Below, one piece after another: positions 17,512 to 25,629 of a DNA stretch of 64,000 nt. Where the stretch lies: contig NZ_JAUQOM010000005.1 of assembly GCF_030580935.1 (NCBI RefSeq), forward strand, positions 124,001-188,000, given 5' to 3'. Each line of letters starts with the position of its first letter. Positions within the stretch are counted from its first letter, which is position 1. The translations under genes and the position numbers were made by a program. Source of the DNA: Sphingobium cyanobacteriorum (GTDB taxonomy: Bacteria; Pseudomonadota; Alphaproteobacteria; Sphingomonadales; Sphingomonadaceae). Below the pieces are notes generated by a model. It was not told the origin of the DNA and searched no databases. It saw nothing but the letters and a program-made list of their open reading frames with translations.

Positions 17512-18139
17512 CATGATCTTGCATGGCTTTTGGCGATCCTCCGCATCATGGCGCGTGCGGATCGCGATGGGAATGAAGGGCATATCCTGGTCTGACCGCA
17601 CCTATCGCCTGCGCGCGGGTGAACAGCGGTCGGACGCCTATCTGACACTCAACCCGCAGGGTCTTGTGCCCGCGCTGGAAATCGACGGCGCCGTGCTGAC
17701 GCAGAGCCTTGCCATCTGCGAATATCTGGAAGAGCTGTATCCTGATCCGCCGCTGCTCCCCGCCGATCCCCTCGATCGAGCGCGGGTGCGCGGCTTCGCC
17801 CAGGCGATCGCATGCGACATCCACCCGATCCAGAACCTCAAGGTGTTGCGGATGCTGGGGCAGCGTGGGCTGGATGAGGACACGGTGCAGGGCTGGGCGC
17901 GTGAAGTCATCGAAAGCGGGCTGGAAGCCTGCTCTCGCCTCATCGCGGACCGGAATGGGTCTTACTGTTTCGGTGACAGCGTGACGCTTGCCGACGTCGT
18001 CCTGATCCCGCAGCTTCATAACGCCCGCCGCTTCGGCGCGCGCATCGATTATCCAAGGATCGAGGCGATAGAGGCCGCTTGCAGCACGCTCCCGGCCTTT
18101 GCCGCCGCGCATCCCGCGCGCCAGCCCGACGCGGAATGA
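17504..18139 (+). CDS. Maleylpyruvate isomerase, zeta-class glutathione transferase
   Basis: This 211-residue protein carries the zeta-GST glutathione-binding signature SSASWRVRIAM at residues 12-22, then NPQGLVPALEIDG and LTQSLAICEYLEE of the thioredoxin-like domain, and a helical C-terminal domain with DIHPIQNLKVL. It would isomerise maleylpyruvate to fumarylpyruvate using glutathione; the homologous maleylacetoacetate isomerase of tyrosine degradation is the alternative, excluded by the neighbouring gentisate dioxygenase. Its ATG overlaps the hydrolase gene by 8 nt. It is the last gene of the operon and converges with the LacI-family gene 7 bp away. Confidence 0.88.
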   Translation: MTDMILHGFWRSSASWRVRIAMGMKGISWSDRTYRLRAGEQRSDAYLTLNPQGLVPALEIDGAVLTQSLAICEYLEELYPDPPLLPADPLDRARVRGFAQAIACDIHPIQNLKVLRMLGQRGLDEDTVQGWAREVIESGLEACSRLIADRNGSYCFGDSVTLADVVLIPQLHNARRFGARIDYPRIEAIEAACSTLPAFAAAHPARQPDAE

Positions 18140-18146
18140 TCGCTCC

Positions 18147-19196
18147 TCAAGCCGGTGCCGGCCCAGTCGACTGGCGCTCGATCATTTGATGATCGACATA
18201 GATGACGCGCGGCGGCTCGTTTGTCGCATCGTCGCGTAGCGTCGCGACCAGCCGCTCGGCCGCCTTCTCCGCCATAAGCGCCAGCGGCTGGCGAACGGTG
18301 GTCAGCGCAGGCCAGATCTTGACCGCAATAGGCGTATCGTCGAACCCGGTGACGGACAATTCATCGGGCACCGCGATCTTGTTGCGCAGCGCCACGTTGA
18401 CGAAAGCGGCGGCCATGTCGTCGTTGCCCGCGATCACGGCGGTGAAATCGGGCCGCCTTGCCAGCACCTGTTCGGCGAGCGCCAGCCCCGCCTCGAACGA
18501 GGGCGGCGCCTCCCACACCAGTTCCATATCGGCCACGACGCCTGCATCGCCCAAGGCGCGCAGATAGCCTCTGAGGCGCGACGCAGCCACCAACGCGGTG
18601 GGCAGAGTCACAATGGCGATCCGCCGATGCCCCTTGTCGAGCAGCATCCGCGTCAGCTCATAAGACGCCTTCTCGTCGTCGATCCGCACGCAATCCATGT
18701 TGCGCAAGTCGCCGCCGGGCGCGAGGCCGATCATTGGCACGTCATGCCGATCGGGCAGGCCCGCCAAGCTCGCCGCTTCACAGATTGGCGGTGGCAGCAA
18801 CAGCCCGTCGATCCCGTTGCGCAGCAGCTTCTCGACGCTGCCGATGGGATCGGTGAAGTCGTAGATTTCCAGTATCAATTGCACGCCCAGCCGTGATGTG
18901 GCGCGCAGGCTTCCAACCAGCATCGCGCTCAGCAGCGCGCTGTCGATGTCGCGATGCAGCAGCCCGATGCGCAGCGTCCTGGCTGCCGCCAAGCTGCGCG
19001 CTGCGGAATTGGGCGTGTAGTTAAGCGCCTCGACCGCCGCCAGAACCGCCTCGCGGGTGGCTGGATTGACGAAGCTCTTGTTATTGATGACATTGGAAAC
19101 GGTCATCGCCGATACGCCTGCATGCTTTGCGACGGCGGTGATGGTGGGGCCTTTCGACCCGCGCCGTCTCTTGCGGCCATTATCCTGCGTCGTCAT
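18147..19196 (-). CDS. LacI-family transcriptional regulator
   Basis: This 349-residue regulator has an N-terminal LacI helix-turn-helix (TITAVAKHAGVSAMTVSNV, about residues 20-38), the hinge segment YTPNSAARSLAAART, and a periplasmic-binding-like ligand domain to the end. The ATG at 19196 follows AAGGACGAC; upstream codons in frame look non-coding. It stands between the gentisate operon and the sulfatase/GH3 divergent pair, and three 12-bp sites with a central CG lie in the locus promoters, so it probably represses the whole locus until a sugar or glycoside inducer appears. A basic stretch (GRKRRRGSKG) precedes the DNA-binding domain. Confidence 0.9.
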   Translation of the reverse strand: MTTQDNGRKRRRGSKGPTITAVAKHAGVSAMTVSNVINNKSFVNPATREAVLAAVEALNYTPNSAARSLAAARTLRIGLLHRDIDSALLSAMLVGSLRATSRLGVQLILEIYDFTDPIGSVEKLLRNGIDGLLLPPPICEAASLAGLPDRHDVPMIGLAPGGDLRNMDCVRIDDEKASYELTRMLLDKGHRRIAIVTLPTALVAASRLRGYLRALGDAGVVADMELVWEAPPSFEAGLALAEQVLARRPDFTAVIAGNDDMAAAFVNVALRNKIAVPDELSVTGFDDTPIAVKIWPALTTVRQPLALMAEKAAERLVATLRDDATNEPPRVIYVDHQMIERQSTGPAPA

Positions 19197-19299
19197 GTCG
19201 TCCTTGATCGTCTGGCGAGAAACATGGTCATACCCTCGGACCTCGGAACAATCCATCCGTCCGCGATGCGTTTGCAATCCAATCGGTCGCACGCGCCGG

Positions 19300-20790
19300 T
19301 CAGTCGCCGCCCCGGATGCGGTACTTGGCCGGTTCCTGTCGGATCGCCGGCGTGCCACCCGAAAGCGTGAGACGGAAGTTGCCGAGTTGCGGATCACCTG
19401 TCCGTTCCATCTCGACCAGCATCAGCCGCTTCATCTCCTCACCTTTTGCGCGATAGGCCGGATCGTCGATAAGGTTGCGACGCTGGCCTGGATCGGCGGC
19501 GAGATCGTACAGCGCCATCGGATAGCCCATGACATATTGCCGCACACGCATCGCGATGCGCGGGTCTGTCTCCGCGGCCTTCACCATGGCGGGGTAAGTG
19601 AGGCCCCACATGCTTTCCGTCTTGAACTGCGTCTTTCCGTCGGCCCAGGCGGTATAATGAAAGGCGTAGCGCCGGTCCTGCAAGGTGCGCGAAGGATAGA
19701 GGAAGCCACTCGACACATAATCGACATAGGAGATGATGAAAGGCCGGTCCTGCGCCACGGCACCTTCAAGCATGGGAACCCAGGATTGCCCATCCCGGTC
19801 GTCGAGGGGCTTGGCTTGCAAAAGATCGAGCAGCGTCGGCAGGATGTCGAGGTTGGTGGTCAAAGTATCGAATCGCCGCGGCCTTGCCATGCCAGGGTAG
19901 CGAAGGAGAACGGGGGTGCGGATACCATGATCGTACACGCTCGCCTTGGCGAAGGGCATCGGCATTCCGTGGTCGGCCACGAACAGGATGATCGTGTCAT
20001 CCCATGCGCCGCTGTCCTTGAGCGCTTTCAGAATATTGCCGACCGCCATGTCCAGCCTCTGCACCGAATTCCAATATTGCGCCATTTCCTCGGCAATGTC
20101 AGGAAGATCCTCCAGATTGTCCGGGATTGGCACCTGACCAGCCTTAAGCGGGCTGGCAATGCGATAAGGCACGGCCTGCGCATGATCGAGTTCCCGCGCG
20201 TCCTCGCTGCCGTAGAAAGGGCGGTGTGGATCGTTGATGTTGCAGTTGATGAAGAACGGCTTGTATTGCGCCTGCGCTTCCGTCACCGCCAGCCGCAGCA
20301 TGTCGGCATGCACCATGGGATGTCGGTCCTTCCCCTCCTGCTTCATGTCCCACGGGAAGGATGAAGCGGGTTGCATATGCCCGATCTTGTGGCTTGCCGC
20401 ACAATAATAGCCCTCCATCGACAAGGCGGTGCAGAGCGTGGACGTGCCTTCCTTCATCGGAAAGAAGCCGTTGCCGCCGTTTTTGTGCGGAAGCAGCCCG
20501 CTCATCAATGCCTGCCGCGACGGCATGCAGATCGGAGCGACGGTCCGCACCTGCTCGAACACATGGCACTGTGCGGCAAGGCCGTCGAGGTGAGGCGTCA
20601 GGCCACTGCGCCGATTCATGAAGCCCAGTGCTGACCAATCCACATCGTCCGACGTAATGAGCAGCAGATTATGGCGCTTGCGCGGGTCCCGTTTCACATA
20701 ATCGATCGCACGGGCATAGCCCGGCAGCGCGCCCATGATCGCGACCGCGGCACCTGCCTGCAAAAACCGACGTTTGCGCGTGTTGATCAT
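19300..20790 (-). CDS. Type I sulfatase (CMPSR)
   Basis: This 496-residue sulfatase has an N-terminal leader (INTRKRRFLQAGAAVAIMG, Tat-like), the metal strand NLLLITSDDVDWSALG, and the formylglycine motif C88-M-P-S-R-Q-A-L-M-S-G. FVADHGMPMPFAK matches the second metal-binding segment. Length and motif layout resemble sulfamidase-like enzymes. AAGGAG precedes the ATG at 20790; the longer reading to 20823 is unlikely. It is the fifth sulfatase of the locus and is divergent from a GH3 gene with a shared operator, though it lies outside the main sulfatase operon. It would depend on the formylglycine enzyme encoded near 2.1-3.0 kb. Confidence 0.9.
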   Translation of the reverse strand: MINTRKRRFLQAGAAVAIMGALPGYARAIDYVKRDPRKRHNLLLITSDDVDWSALGFMNRRSGLTPHLDGLAAQCHVFEQVRTVAPICMPSRQALMSGLLPHKNGGNGFFPMKEGTSTLCTALSMEGYYCAASHKIGHMQPASSFPWDMKQEGKDRHPMVHADMLRLAVTEAQAQYKPFFINCNINDPHRPFYGSEDARELDHAQAVPYRIASPLKAGQVPIPDNLEDLPDIAEEMAQYWNSVQRLDMAVGNILKALKDSGAWDDTIILFVADHGMPMPFAKASVYDHGIRTPVLLRYPGMARPRRFDTLTTNLDILPTLLDLLQAKPLDDRDGQSWVPMLEGAVAQDRPFIISYVDYVSSGFLYPSRTLQDRRYAFHYTAWADGKTQFKTESMWGLTYPAMVKAAETDPRIAMRVRQYVMGYPMALYDLAADPGQRRNLIDDPAYRAKGEEMKRLMLVEMERTGDPQLGNFRLTLSGGTPAIRQEPAKYRIRGGD

Positions 20791-20840
20791 GGCGGCTCTC
20801 CTTCGCGTAACAGTCTTGCCCAAGCCGCCGACATAATCAA

Positions 20841-20852
20841 TATAGCGCTAAA
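20841..20852 (+). promoter_or_regulatory. LacI-type operator in the sulfatase-GH3 divergent promoter
   Basis: TATAGCGCTAAA has the palindromic core TAGCGCTA with a central CG and matches TNTAGCGNTANA of the two other sites in the locus. It lies in the 88-bp gap between the divergent sulfatase and GH3 genes, overlapping a possible -10 element and 26 bp before the GH3 start, so it could control both. Confidence 0.5.
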
Positions 20853-20878
20853 TCAGGAATCCTCCTGGAAGGACGGAC

Positions 20879-22819
20879 ATGACGAACTGGAAGCGGTTGA
20901 CGCGCAGGCAACGGAGCCTGATCGGAGTGGCGGGGTTGCTCCTGTCGGCAACGGCGCTCGATGCGCAGCCACAATGGCGCGACCTCAACCGCAACCACAT
21001 GCTCGATCCCTATGAGGACGCGCGCCTGCCGGTCGAACGACGGCTGGACGATCTGATTGCGCGCATGACCATCGAGGAGAAGGTGGGCCTGATGGTCCAT
21101 GCGAGCCTGCCTGCCCAAGGCTCGCCGATCGGCGCTTCATCCATCGGCTATGACGTGCCTCGCGTCCGCGCCATGATCGAGCAAGGGAAGGTCAACAGCT
21201 TCATCACGCGCCTCGTCATGCCGCCCGCCGAGTTCGCGCGCCAAAACAACATTATCCAGAAGATCGCCGAGGACACCCGCCTTGGCATTCCGCTCACCGT
21301 CAGTACCGACCCGCGTCACCACTTTCAGGCGACGCTGGGCGCCAGCACGACGGGGGGAGGCTTCACCCTGTGGCCGGACACGCTGGGCTTTGCGGCACTG
21401 GGCGACGCTGACCTCGTGCGCCGCTTCGGCGATATCGCGCGGCAGGAATATCGCGCGGTCGGCATCCACATGGCGCTGTCACCCCAGGCCGATGTCGGCA
21501 GCGAGCCTCGCTGGTCCCGTTTTTCCGCGACATTCGGGTCGGATCCTGCGACCATCTCGAGCCTGGCGGGCGCCTATGTCGAGGGGTTTCAGGGCGGTGC
21601 GTCTGGCGTCCGGTCCGACGGGGTCGCCACCGTGGTCAAGCATTGGGTCGGCTATGGCGCGGAGCCGGACGGGTTCGATGGCCACAACCGGTACGGTCGC
21701 AACGTGAGCCTAACCGATGCGTCCTTTGCAGACCATGTCCGCGCGTTCGACGGCCCGCTCGCTGCCGGTAGCGAAGGCGTTATGCCCACTTATGTCGTGC
21801 TGCACGGCCCGTCCGTGGACGGCCGCCCGCTGGAAAAGGTGGGCGGAGGCTTCAGCAAGCAGCTTCTCTCTGGCTTGCTGCGTGGGGGCAAGGGATATCG
21901 CGGCCTCATCGTGTCGGATTGGTCGATCACGCGCGACTGCCCGCAGAGTTGCGTCGCGCCCGCTGCCGCTGATCCGCAGACGGCGCAGGCGATCGGCATG
22001 CCATGGGGGGTGGAAAAATTGAGCGTCGCTGCCCGCTTCGTAAAGGGCGTTGATGCAGGGATCGACCAGTTTGGTGGCGTCGATGATGCTGCCCCCATTC
22101 TGGCGGCGGTGCGCGGCGGCGCTATTTCCGAAACGCGGATCGACGAATCGGCACGCCGCATTCTGTCGCTCAAATTCCGGCTCGGCCTGTTCGACAACCC
22201 TTATGTCGATGAACAGGCGGCAGCGAAGCTCGTCGGCAACGCGCGCTGGCAGGCGGAGGCGGACCGGGCGCAGCGGGAAAGCCAGATTTTGTTGCGCAAC
22301 GACGCCGGGCTGCTCCCGCTTCGCGGCGGGAGCAAGATATGGCTGCATGGCGCGGACGCGGCGGCAGCGCAGGCGGCGGGCTATGTCGTGGTCGCCGACC
22401 CGGTGGACGCCGACGTGGCGCTCGTGCGCACGGCGACGCCCTTCGAGCGGCTGCATCCCTATCATTTCTTCGGATCGCGCCAGCATGAGGGGCGGCTCGA
22501 TTTTCCTGCCGGCGATCCTGCGGTCGTCGCTCTCAAGCGCGCGTCGAAGCATGTGCCGGTCATTCTCGCGATGGAGATGGATCGTCCGGCAGTGCTGACC
22601 GACCTCATGCCCTATAGTAAGGCGGTACTCGTCAATTTCGGAACGAGCGATTCGGCCTTGTTCGACATCCTGTCAGGCCGCAGCGATGTTTGCGGCCATC
22701 TCCCCTTCGCACTGCCATACTCTATGATGGCGGTAAAAAGCCAGCGCCCCGACCTCTCCGACGACGGACAGGCGCTGTTCAGCCGGGGGGCGGGCCTCTG
22801 CCTCAAGGCCGCGCATTGA
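20879..22819 (+). CDS. Exported GH3 family beta-glycosidase
   Basis: This 646-residue GH3 enzyme has an N-terminal signal (RSLIGVAGLLLSATALDAQ) and is probably periplasmic. After it comes DLNRNHMLDPYED, an EF-hand-like calcium motif often seen at this place in GH3 enzymes, then RLDDLIARMTIEEKVGLM of the first barrel domain. The nucleophile is Asp347 in GLIVSDWSITRDCP, and KHWVGYGAEPDG near residue 254 forms the sugar-binding loop. The C-terminal alpha/beta sandwich contains QILLRNDAGLLPLRGG. It is a beta-glucosidase-type enzyme rather than NagZ-type, so the locus has two GH3 branches. GGAAGGAC precedes the ATG. Anomeric or sugar specificity cannot be read from sequence. Confidence 0.88.
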   Translation: MTNWKRLTRRQRSLIGVAGLLLSATALDAQPQWRDLNRNHMLDPYEDARLPVERRLDDLIARMTIEEKVGLMVHASLPAQGSPIGASSIGYDVPRVRAMIEQGKVNSFITRLVMPPAEFARQNNIIQKIAEDTRLGIPLTVSTDPRHHFQATLGASTTGGGFTLWPDTLGFAALGDADLVRRFGDIARQEYRAVGIHMALSPQADVGSEPRWSRFSATFGSDPATISSLAGAYVEGFQGGASGVRSDGVATVVKHWVGYGAEPDGFDGHNRYGRNVSLTDASFADHVRAFDGPLAAGSEGVMPTYVVLHGPSVDGRPLEKVGGGFSKQLLSGLLRGGKGYRGLIVSDWSITRDCPQSCVAPAAADPQTAQAIGMPWGVEKLSVAARFVKGVDAGIDQFGGVDDAAPILAAVRGGAISETRIDESARRILSLKFRLGLFDNPYVDEQAAAKLVGNARWQAEADRAQRESQILLRNDAGLLPLRGGSKIWLHGADAAAAQAAGYVVVADPVDADVALVRTATPFERLHPYHFFGSRQHEGRLDFPAGDPAVVALKRASKHVPVILAMEMDRPAVLTDLMPYSKAVLVNFGTSDSALFDILSGRSDVCGHLPFALPYSMMAVKSQRPDLSDDGQALFSRGAGLCLKAAH

Positions 22820-23239
22820 ACCTTCGAGGTTAAACGAAGGAAACGGCCCCTCTGCGTGAAATATTCCACACGTCATTATGCCGGTCATGGAACCCTCGGC
22901 CCTGCGCCCTGGTCCGAGGTCGCCAACATTTGATCGAACGATCCTCGCCGGGGTAATGGTTGCCGGTAAGGAAGGCCAATGGCCAAGCCGTCGATATGAA
23001 ACTACACGCCGCCGCCAGCGCTGCTCTTGTGGCAGCTTCGAGCCAAGGCTGCCGTTCGAAGTTTTCTGGGCGATGTCTGATCTTGTAAAGGGTTTCGGGC
23101 GGTCGCGAGTTCGCGTTCGATCTTGTCGTGGAAATCGGCGACGAGGACGGCGAGCGACTAGGCTGACGTCATTGAAACACGGTCTCCCAGGAAGTTGGGA
23201 GGGCGGTGACGACGTTGCCCTGCACGGCGCCGACCCGCG
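22820..23239. other. Gene-free degenerate stretch
   Basis: No intact gene is supported here on either strand: the open frames are short, codon use is unlike the neighbours and no known motif appears. It is contiguous with a decayed nucleotidyltransferase gene and probably contains further remains of its C-terminal part or of a transposed segment. An inverted repeat CCTTCG...CGAAGG at 22821-22840 follows the GH3 stop codon but lacks a T-tract. Confidence 0.5.
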
Positions 23240-23640
23240 CCCCTTTAATGCGTCAATCACGAAGAGTTCGAGGTAGAAATACGGCCAGTCCAGCCCGAAG
23301 CGATTGCGCCAGATCTTGATCAAGCGCATCTCGTTGATCCGCCCCGGCCCGGAGACGACGCGAATATGTTCGTTTGATGTTCGTCTGGAGCCAACCGCGG
23401 GTCTTGTTGCTCCACAGGCTATGATAGTTTCCATACCGATCCTGTCGGCACCCCGGTGTCACGTCGACCTTCCAACCGCCAACTGCGATGCCAATCGAGA
23501 CATTTTGACGCCGCCCCGCATAGCCCGTTTGCGACAAGGCGTTGAACAGGGTGCCATAAACCCACTGGAGCGTGTCACTGAGCGTCGACGTCAAGGAAAT
23601 GAAAATGTCGATGTCAGTGCCGCTATGCACCGCCAATCAC
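23240..23640 (-). pseudogene. Truncated, frameshifted nucleotidyltransferase (SMODS/CD-NTase-like) relic
   Basis: On the minus strand one frame gives HSGTDIDIFISL, then YGTLFNALSQTGY, RRQNVSIGIAVGGWKVDV and YGNYHSLWSNKTRGWLQTN. After a frame change near 23370 the other frame continues with GRINEMRLIKIWRNRFG and FYLELFVIDALKGR. Together these match the order of motifs I know from polymerase-beta-fold nucleotidyltransferases of the SMODS/cyclic-nucleotide type: GTDID is the catalytic metal-binding pair and KVDV holds the third carboxylate. The usual GSFAKGT start is missing because homology stops at the TetR gene border (about 23645), and the C-terminal part is broken. It is therefore a relic, perhaps of a defence module, and not functional. 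Confidence 0.55.
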
Positions 23641-23648
23641 GAGGGATG

Positions 23649-24230
23649 TCAGCCGTGGCGACTGATTGCGTCGAGCAAGGACGACCGGAGGCGTTGAACG
23701 ATCCGCAGAAAGCTGGCTTCGTCATCAAGCGCCCGGGCCAGCACGATGGCTCCCTGTATGCCGGAAACGGCCTCCTCGGCGAGGGTTGCGGCCAAGGCGG
23801 GCGGAACCCTGCCCGCTTCAAGGCAGTGGGCAAGGGCCGCGATCCAGCGCGCGAAGTAGCCCTTCACCTTGGCCGCGAAGGCATCGCCGGCGGAGTTCAG
23901 TCCGAGGCTTCCAACGACACATACCCTTTGCCCGGAGCGGAAATAGGCGGTCACATCGTCGAACATCGCCGCAATCGCCGACACAGGATCAAGGGCCTGC
24001 TCCAACGGCGCGAAAATGGCATTGGCGAACCAGCCATCGATATTCTCCAGAACGGCGTCCATCATCTCTTCCTTCCCGCCGGGAAAGAAGTTGTAGAGGC
24101 TGCCTTTGCCAAGGCCCGTTGCCTTTGACAGGGTGGCCAGGGTCGCGCCCTCGAACCCGTGCTCGCGGAAGGCTTCGGCCAAGGCCGGTATTGCACTTGC
24201 ACGATCGGTGAGGGCGCGTTTGGCTTTCAC
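23649..24230 (-). CDS. TetR-family repressor
   Basis: This 193-residue regulator has a TetR helix-turn-helix at its N-terminus ([21 protein letters not shown], about residues 29-49), followed by [20 protein letters not shown] and a helical ligand domain. Its start overlaps the DUF1348 gene stop by 4 nt, so the two are co-transcribed and coupled. The palindrome TTGTACCTATAGGTACAA upstream of the DUF1348 gene is the probable operator, giving autoregulation. The C-terminus borders a truncated pseudogene immediately, which suggests a recombination junction after its stop codon. Confidence 0.88.
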   Translation of the reverse strand: MKAKRALTDRASAIPALAEAFREHGFEGATLATLSKATGLGKGSLYNFFPGGKEEMMDAVLENIDGWFANAIFAPLEQALDPVSAIAAMFDDVTAYFRSGQRVCVVGSLGLNSAGDAFAAKVKGYFARWIAALAHCLEAGRVPPALAATLAEEAVSGIQGAIVLARALDDEASFLRIVQRLRSSLLDAISRHG

Positions 24231-24784
24231 AGGCCGAGGTCGCTCAACGAGGCATGATCATCCGGACGGCAACCCAGAGGCCAGTGAAACAACCGGTCCG
24301 CTTCCTTGATCGGCATCTCGTTGATGCTGGCGTGGCGGTTCGACATCAGTCCGTCTTCTGCAAATTGCCAATTCTCGTTGCCATAGGCGCGGAACCACTG
24401 GCCGTTGTCGTCGTGATACTCATAGGCATAACGCACGGCAATGCGGTTGCCGGTGAAAGCCCAGAGTTCCTTGATCAGGCGGTAATCATGTTCCTTGTTC
24501 CACTTGCGCTCAAGAAAGGCTTGAGCCTGCTCGCGATTGGTGGCGAATTCCACGCGGTTACGCCAGCGCGTATCCAGCGTGTAGGCCAATGCGACCTTGG
24601 CTGCGTCACGGCTGTTCCATCCATCTTCGGCCAAACGCACCTTCTGGATGGCGGTTGCAAGGGTGAAGGGAGGCACGGGAGGTCGGGACATGGGATTTCC
24701 TTTCGTGATGGTAGTGGCCTTGGCAATTGCAGGAAGCGCGACTGCCACGGCAGGAAGGGAAGCAATGAAGGTGCGTCGTTTCAT
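24227..24784 (-). CDS. DUF1348 / NTF2-like protein with an added leader
   Basis: The 185-residue reading has an apparent signal peptide ([23 protein letters not shown]) followed from residue 32 by [20 protein letters not shown], the normal start of cytoplasmic DUF1348 proteins, then [17 protein letters not shown] and [22 protein letters not shown] of the NTF2-like cone fold. Both starts have good ribosome binding sites (GAGGAG before 24784, AAAGGAAATCCC before 24691), so the leader may be real or both forms may be made. Function is unknown; NTF2-like proteins are often small-molecule isomerases or hydrolases. It is the first gene of an operon with a TetR repressor. Confidence 0.82.
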   Translation of the reverse strand: MKRRTFIASLPAVAVALPAIAKATTITKGNPMSRPPVPPFTLATAIQKVRLAEDGWNSRDAAKVALAYTLDTRWRNRVEFATNREQAQAFLERKWNKEHDYRLIKELWAFTGNRIAVRYAYEYHDDNGQWFRAYGNENWQFAEDGLMSNRHASINEMPIKEADRLFHWPLGCRPDDHASLSDLGL

Positions 24785-24810
24785 CCGATTCTCCTCGAAG
24801 GGCTCTTCCC

Positions 24811-24828
24811 TTGTACCTATAGGTACAA
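24811..24828. promoter_or_regulatory. Perfect 18-bp TetR-type operator
   Basis: TTGTACCTATAGGTACAA is a perfect palindrome 27 bp upstream of the DUF1348 start. A second, imperfect copy lies exactly 20 bp away (two helical turns). On the minus strand TTGTAC and TACCTA spaced by 17 bp could serve as -35 and -10, so the sites overlap the promoter. The TetR gene in the same operon is the obvious binder. Confidence 0.7.
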
Positions 24829-24830
24829 TA

Positions 24831-24848
24831 ATTTACCGATAGGTACAA
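24831..24848. promoter_or_regulatory. Second, imperfect TetR-type operator
   Basis: ATTTACCGATAGGTACAA matches the 18-bp palindrome at 24811-24828 at 15 of 18 positions, with one half-site intact (TAGGTACAA). The 20-bp centre spacing puts both copies on one face of the helix, favouring cooperative binding by two repressor dimers. Confidence 0.55.
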
Positions 24849-25098
24849 GTTGTTTCTGTACGGCGAGACTGGCGTGTCGTCCGCTTGGCAATGTCGGCTG
24901 GATTTCCAAGGGTGGACGGACCGGCCGGGGCAAGGATGCGCCGTGATCGGCTCTCACCGCTTGCAGCGTGGGTGACATGGAATAGGGCAGCGCGACCGTC
25001 AGCTTTGAGGACAGCCCGACACGCGCAACCGGCGTGCTCAGCGCCTGGAACTGGTTGCCTGCTGTCCGCACCATGTAGCCAGAGGGTCAGGCGCTTAT

Positions 25099-25542
25099 TT
25101 AGGCGCGACGCTCATCAGCCTGAGCGCAGTGCCCTTCGAACACACGCGCCAGTTCGGCGAGGCTGACAGCGCCCAGCCGCGCGACCAGTAGCGCTTCAGC
25201 GTCTCGCAGCGCATCCTCTACCGCAGCGTTGACGGTCTTTTCGACCGCGCAGTCCGGATTGCTATGCTCGCTACCGATTGCGAATATGCGGGGACCACCT
25301 ACCGCCCGGTGGACATCGAGCAGCGAAACCGCCTCCAGATCCGCAGCGATCGCCCAGCCGCCGCCATGCCCCTTTTCGGACCTGACATATCCCGCATCGC
25401 GCAGGCCCGCCATCGTGCGGCGGACGACGACGGGATTCGTCCCGAGCATCCGCGCGATGGCCTCGGAGGTCATCGGGCCATCATGGCGTGCCATGTGGAG
25501 CAGCACATGGAGCATTCTCGAAAGGCGGCTGTCATTACGCAC
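25099..25542 (-). CDS. Rrf2-family transcriptional regulator
   Basis: This 147-residue winged-helix protein fits the Rrf2 family: SRMLHVLLHMARHDG at the N-terminus, recognition segment SEAIARMLGTNPVVVRRTMAGL and the wing RSEKGHGGGWAIA. Iron-sulfur Rrf2 proteins such as IscR carry three closely placed cysteines near residue 90-110; here only Cys98 (NPDCAVE) and a late Cys are visible, so it likely senses something other than a cluster through a conventional ligand. It is divergent from a methyltransferase gene across an 87-bp gap, a common regulator-target layout. Confidence 0.85.
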   Translation of the reverse strand: MRNDSRLSRMLHVLLHMARHDGPMTSEAIARMLGTNPVVVRRTMAGLRDAGYVRSEKGHGGGWAIAADLEAVSLLDVHRAVGGPRIFAIGSEHSNPDCAVEKTVNAAVEDALRDAEALLVARLGAVSLAELARVFEGHCAQADERRA

Positions 25543-25629
25543 GACATGATCTTTCCCGGACGTGAAGGGATTGGCAAGCGCATCTAATCACGATACTTAT
25601 GATGTTACATGATTCGTGGAGCGTTGACT

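Noticed and set aside
22878..23276. Plus-strand frame of 132 codons
   Set aside because: Lies opposite the nucleotidyltransferase relic, Arg-rich, no motif.
24817..25074. 85-codon minus-strand frame between the TetR operator and the Rrf2 gene
   Set aside because: It runs through the palindromic operators, has no motif and no ribosome binding site.
25586..25620. CACGA...TCGTG repeat between the Rrf2 and methyltransferase genes as an operator
   Set aside because: Arms are only 5 bp with a 20-bp spacer; expected by chance.
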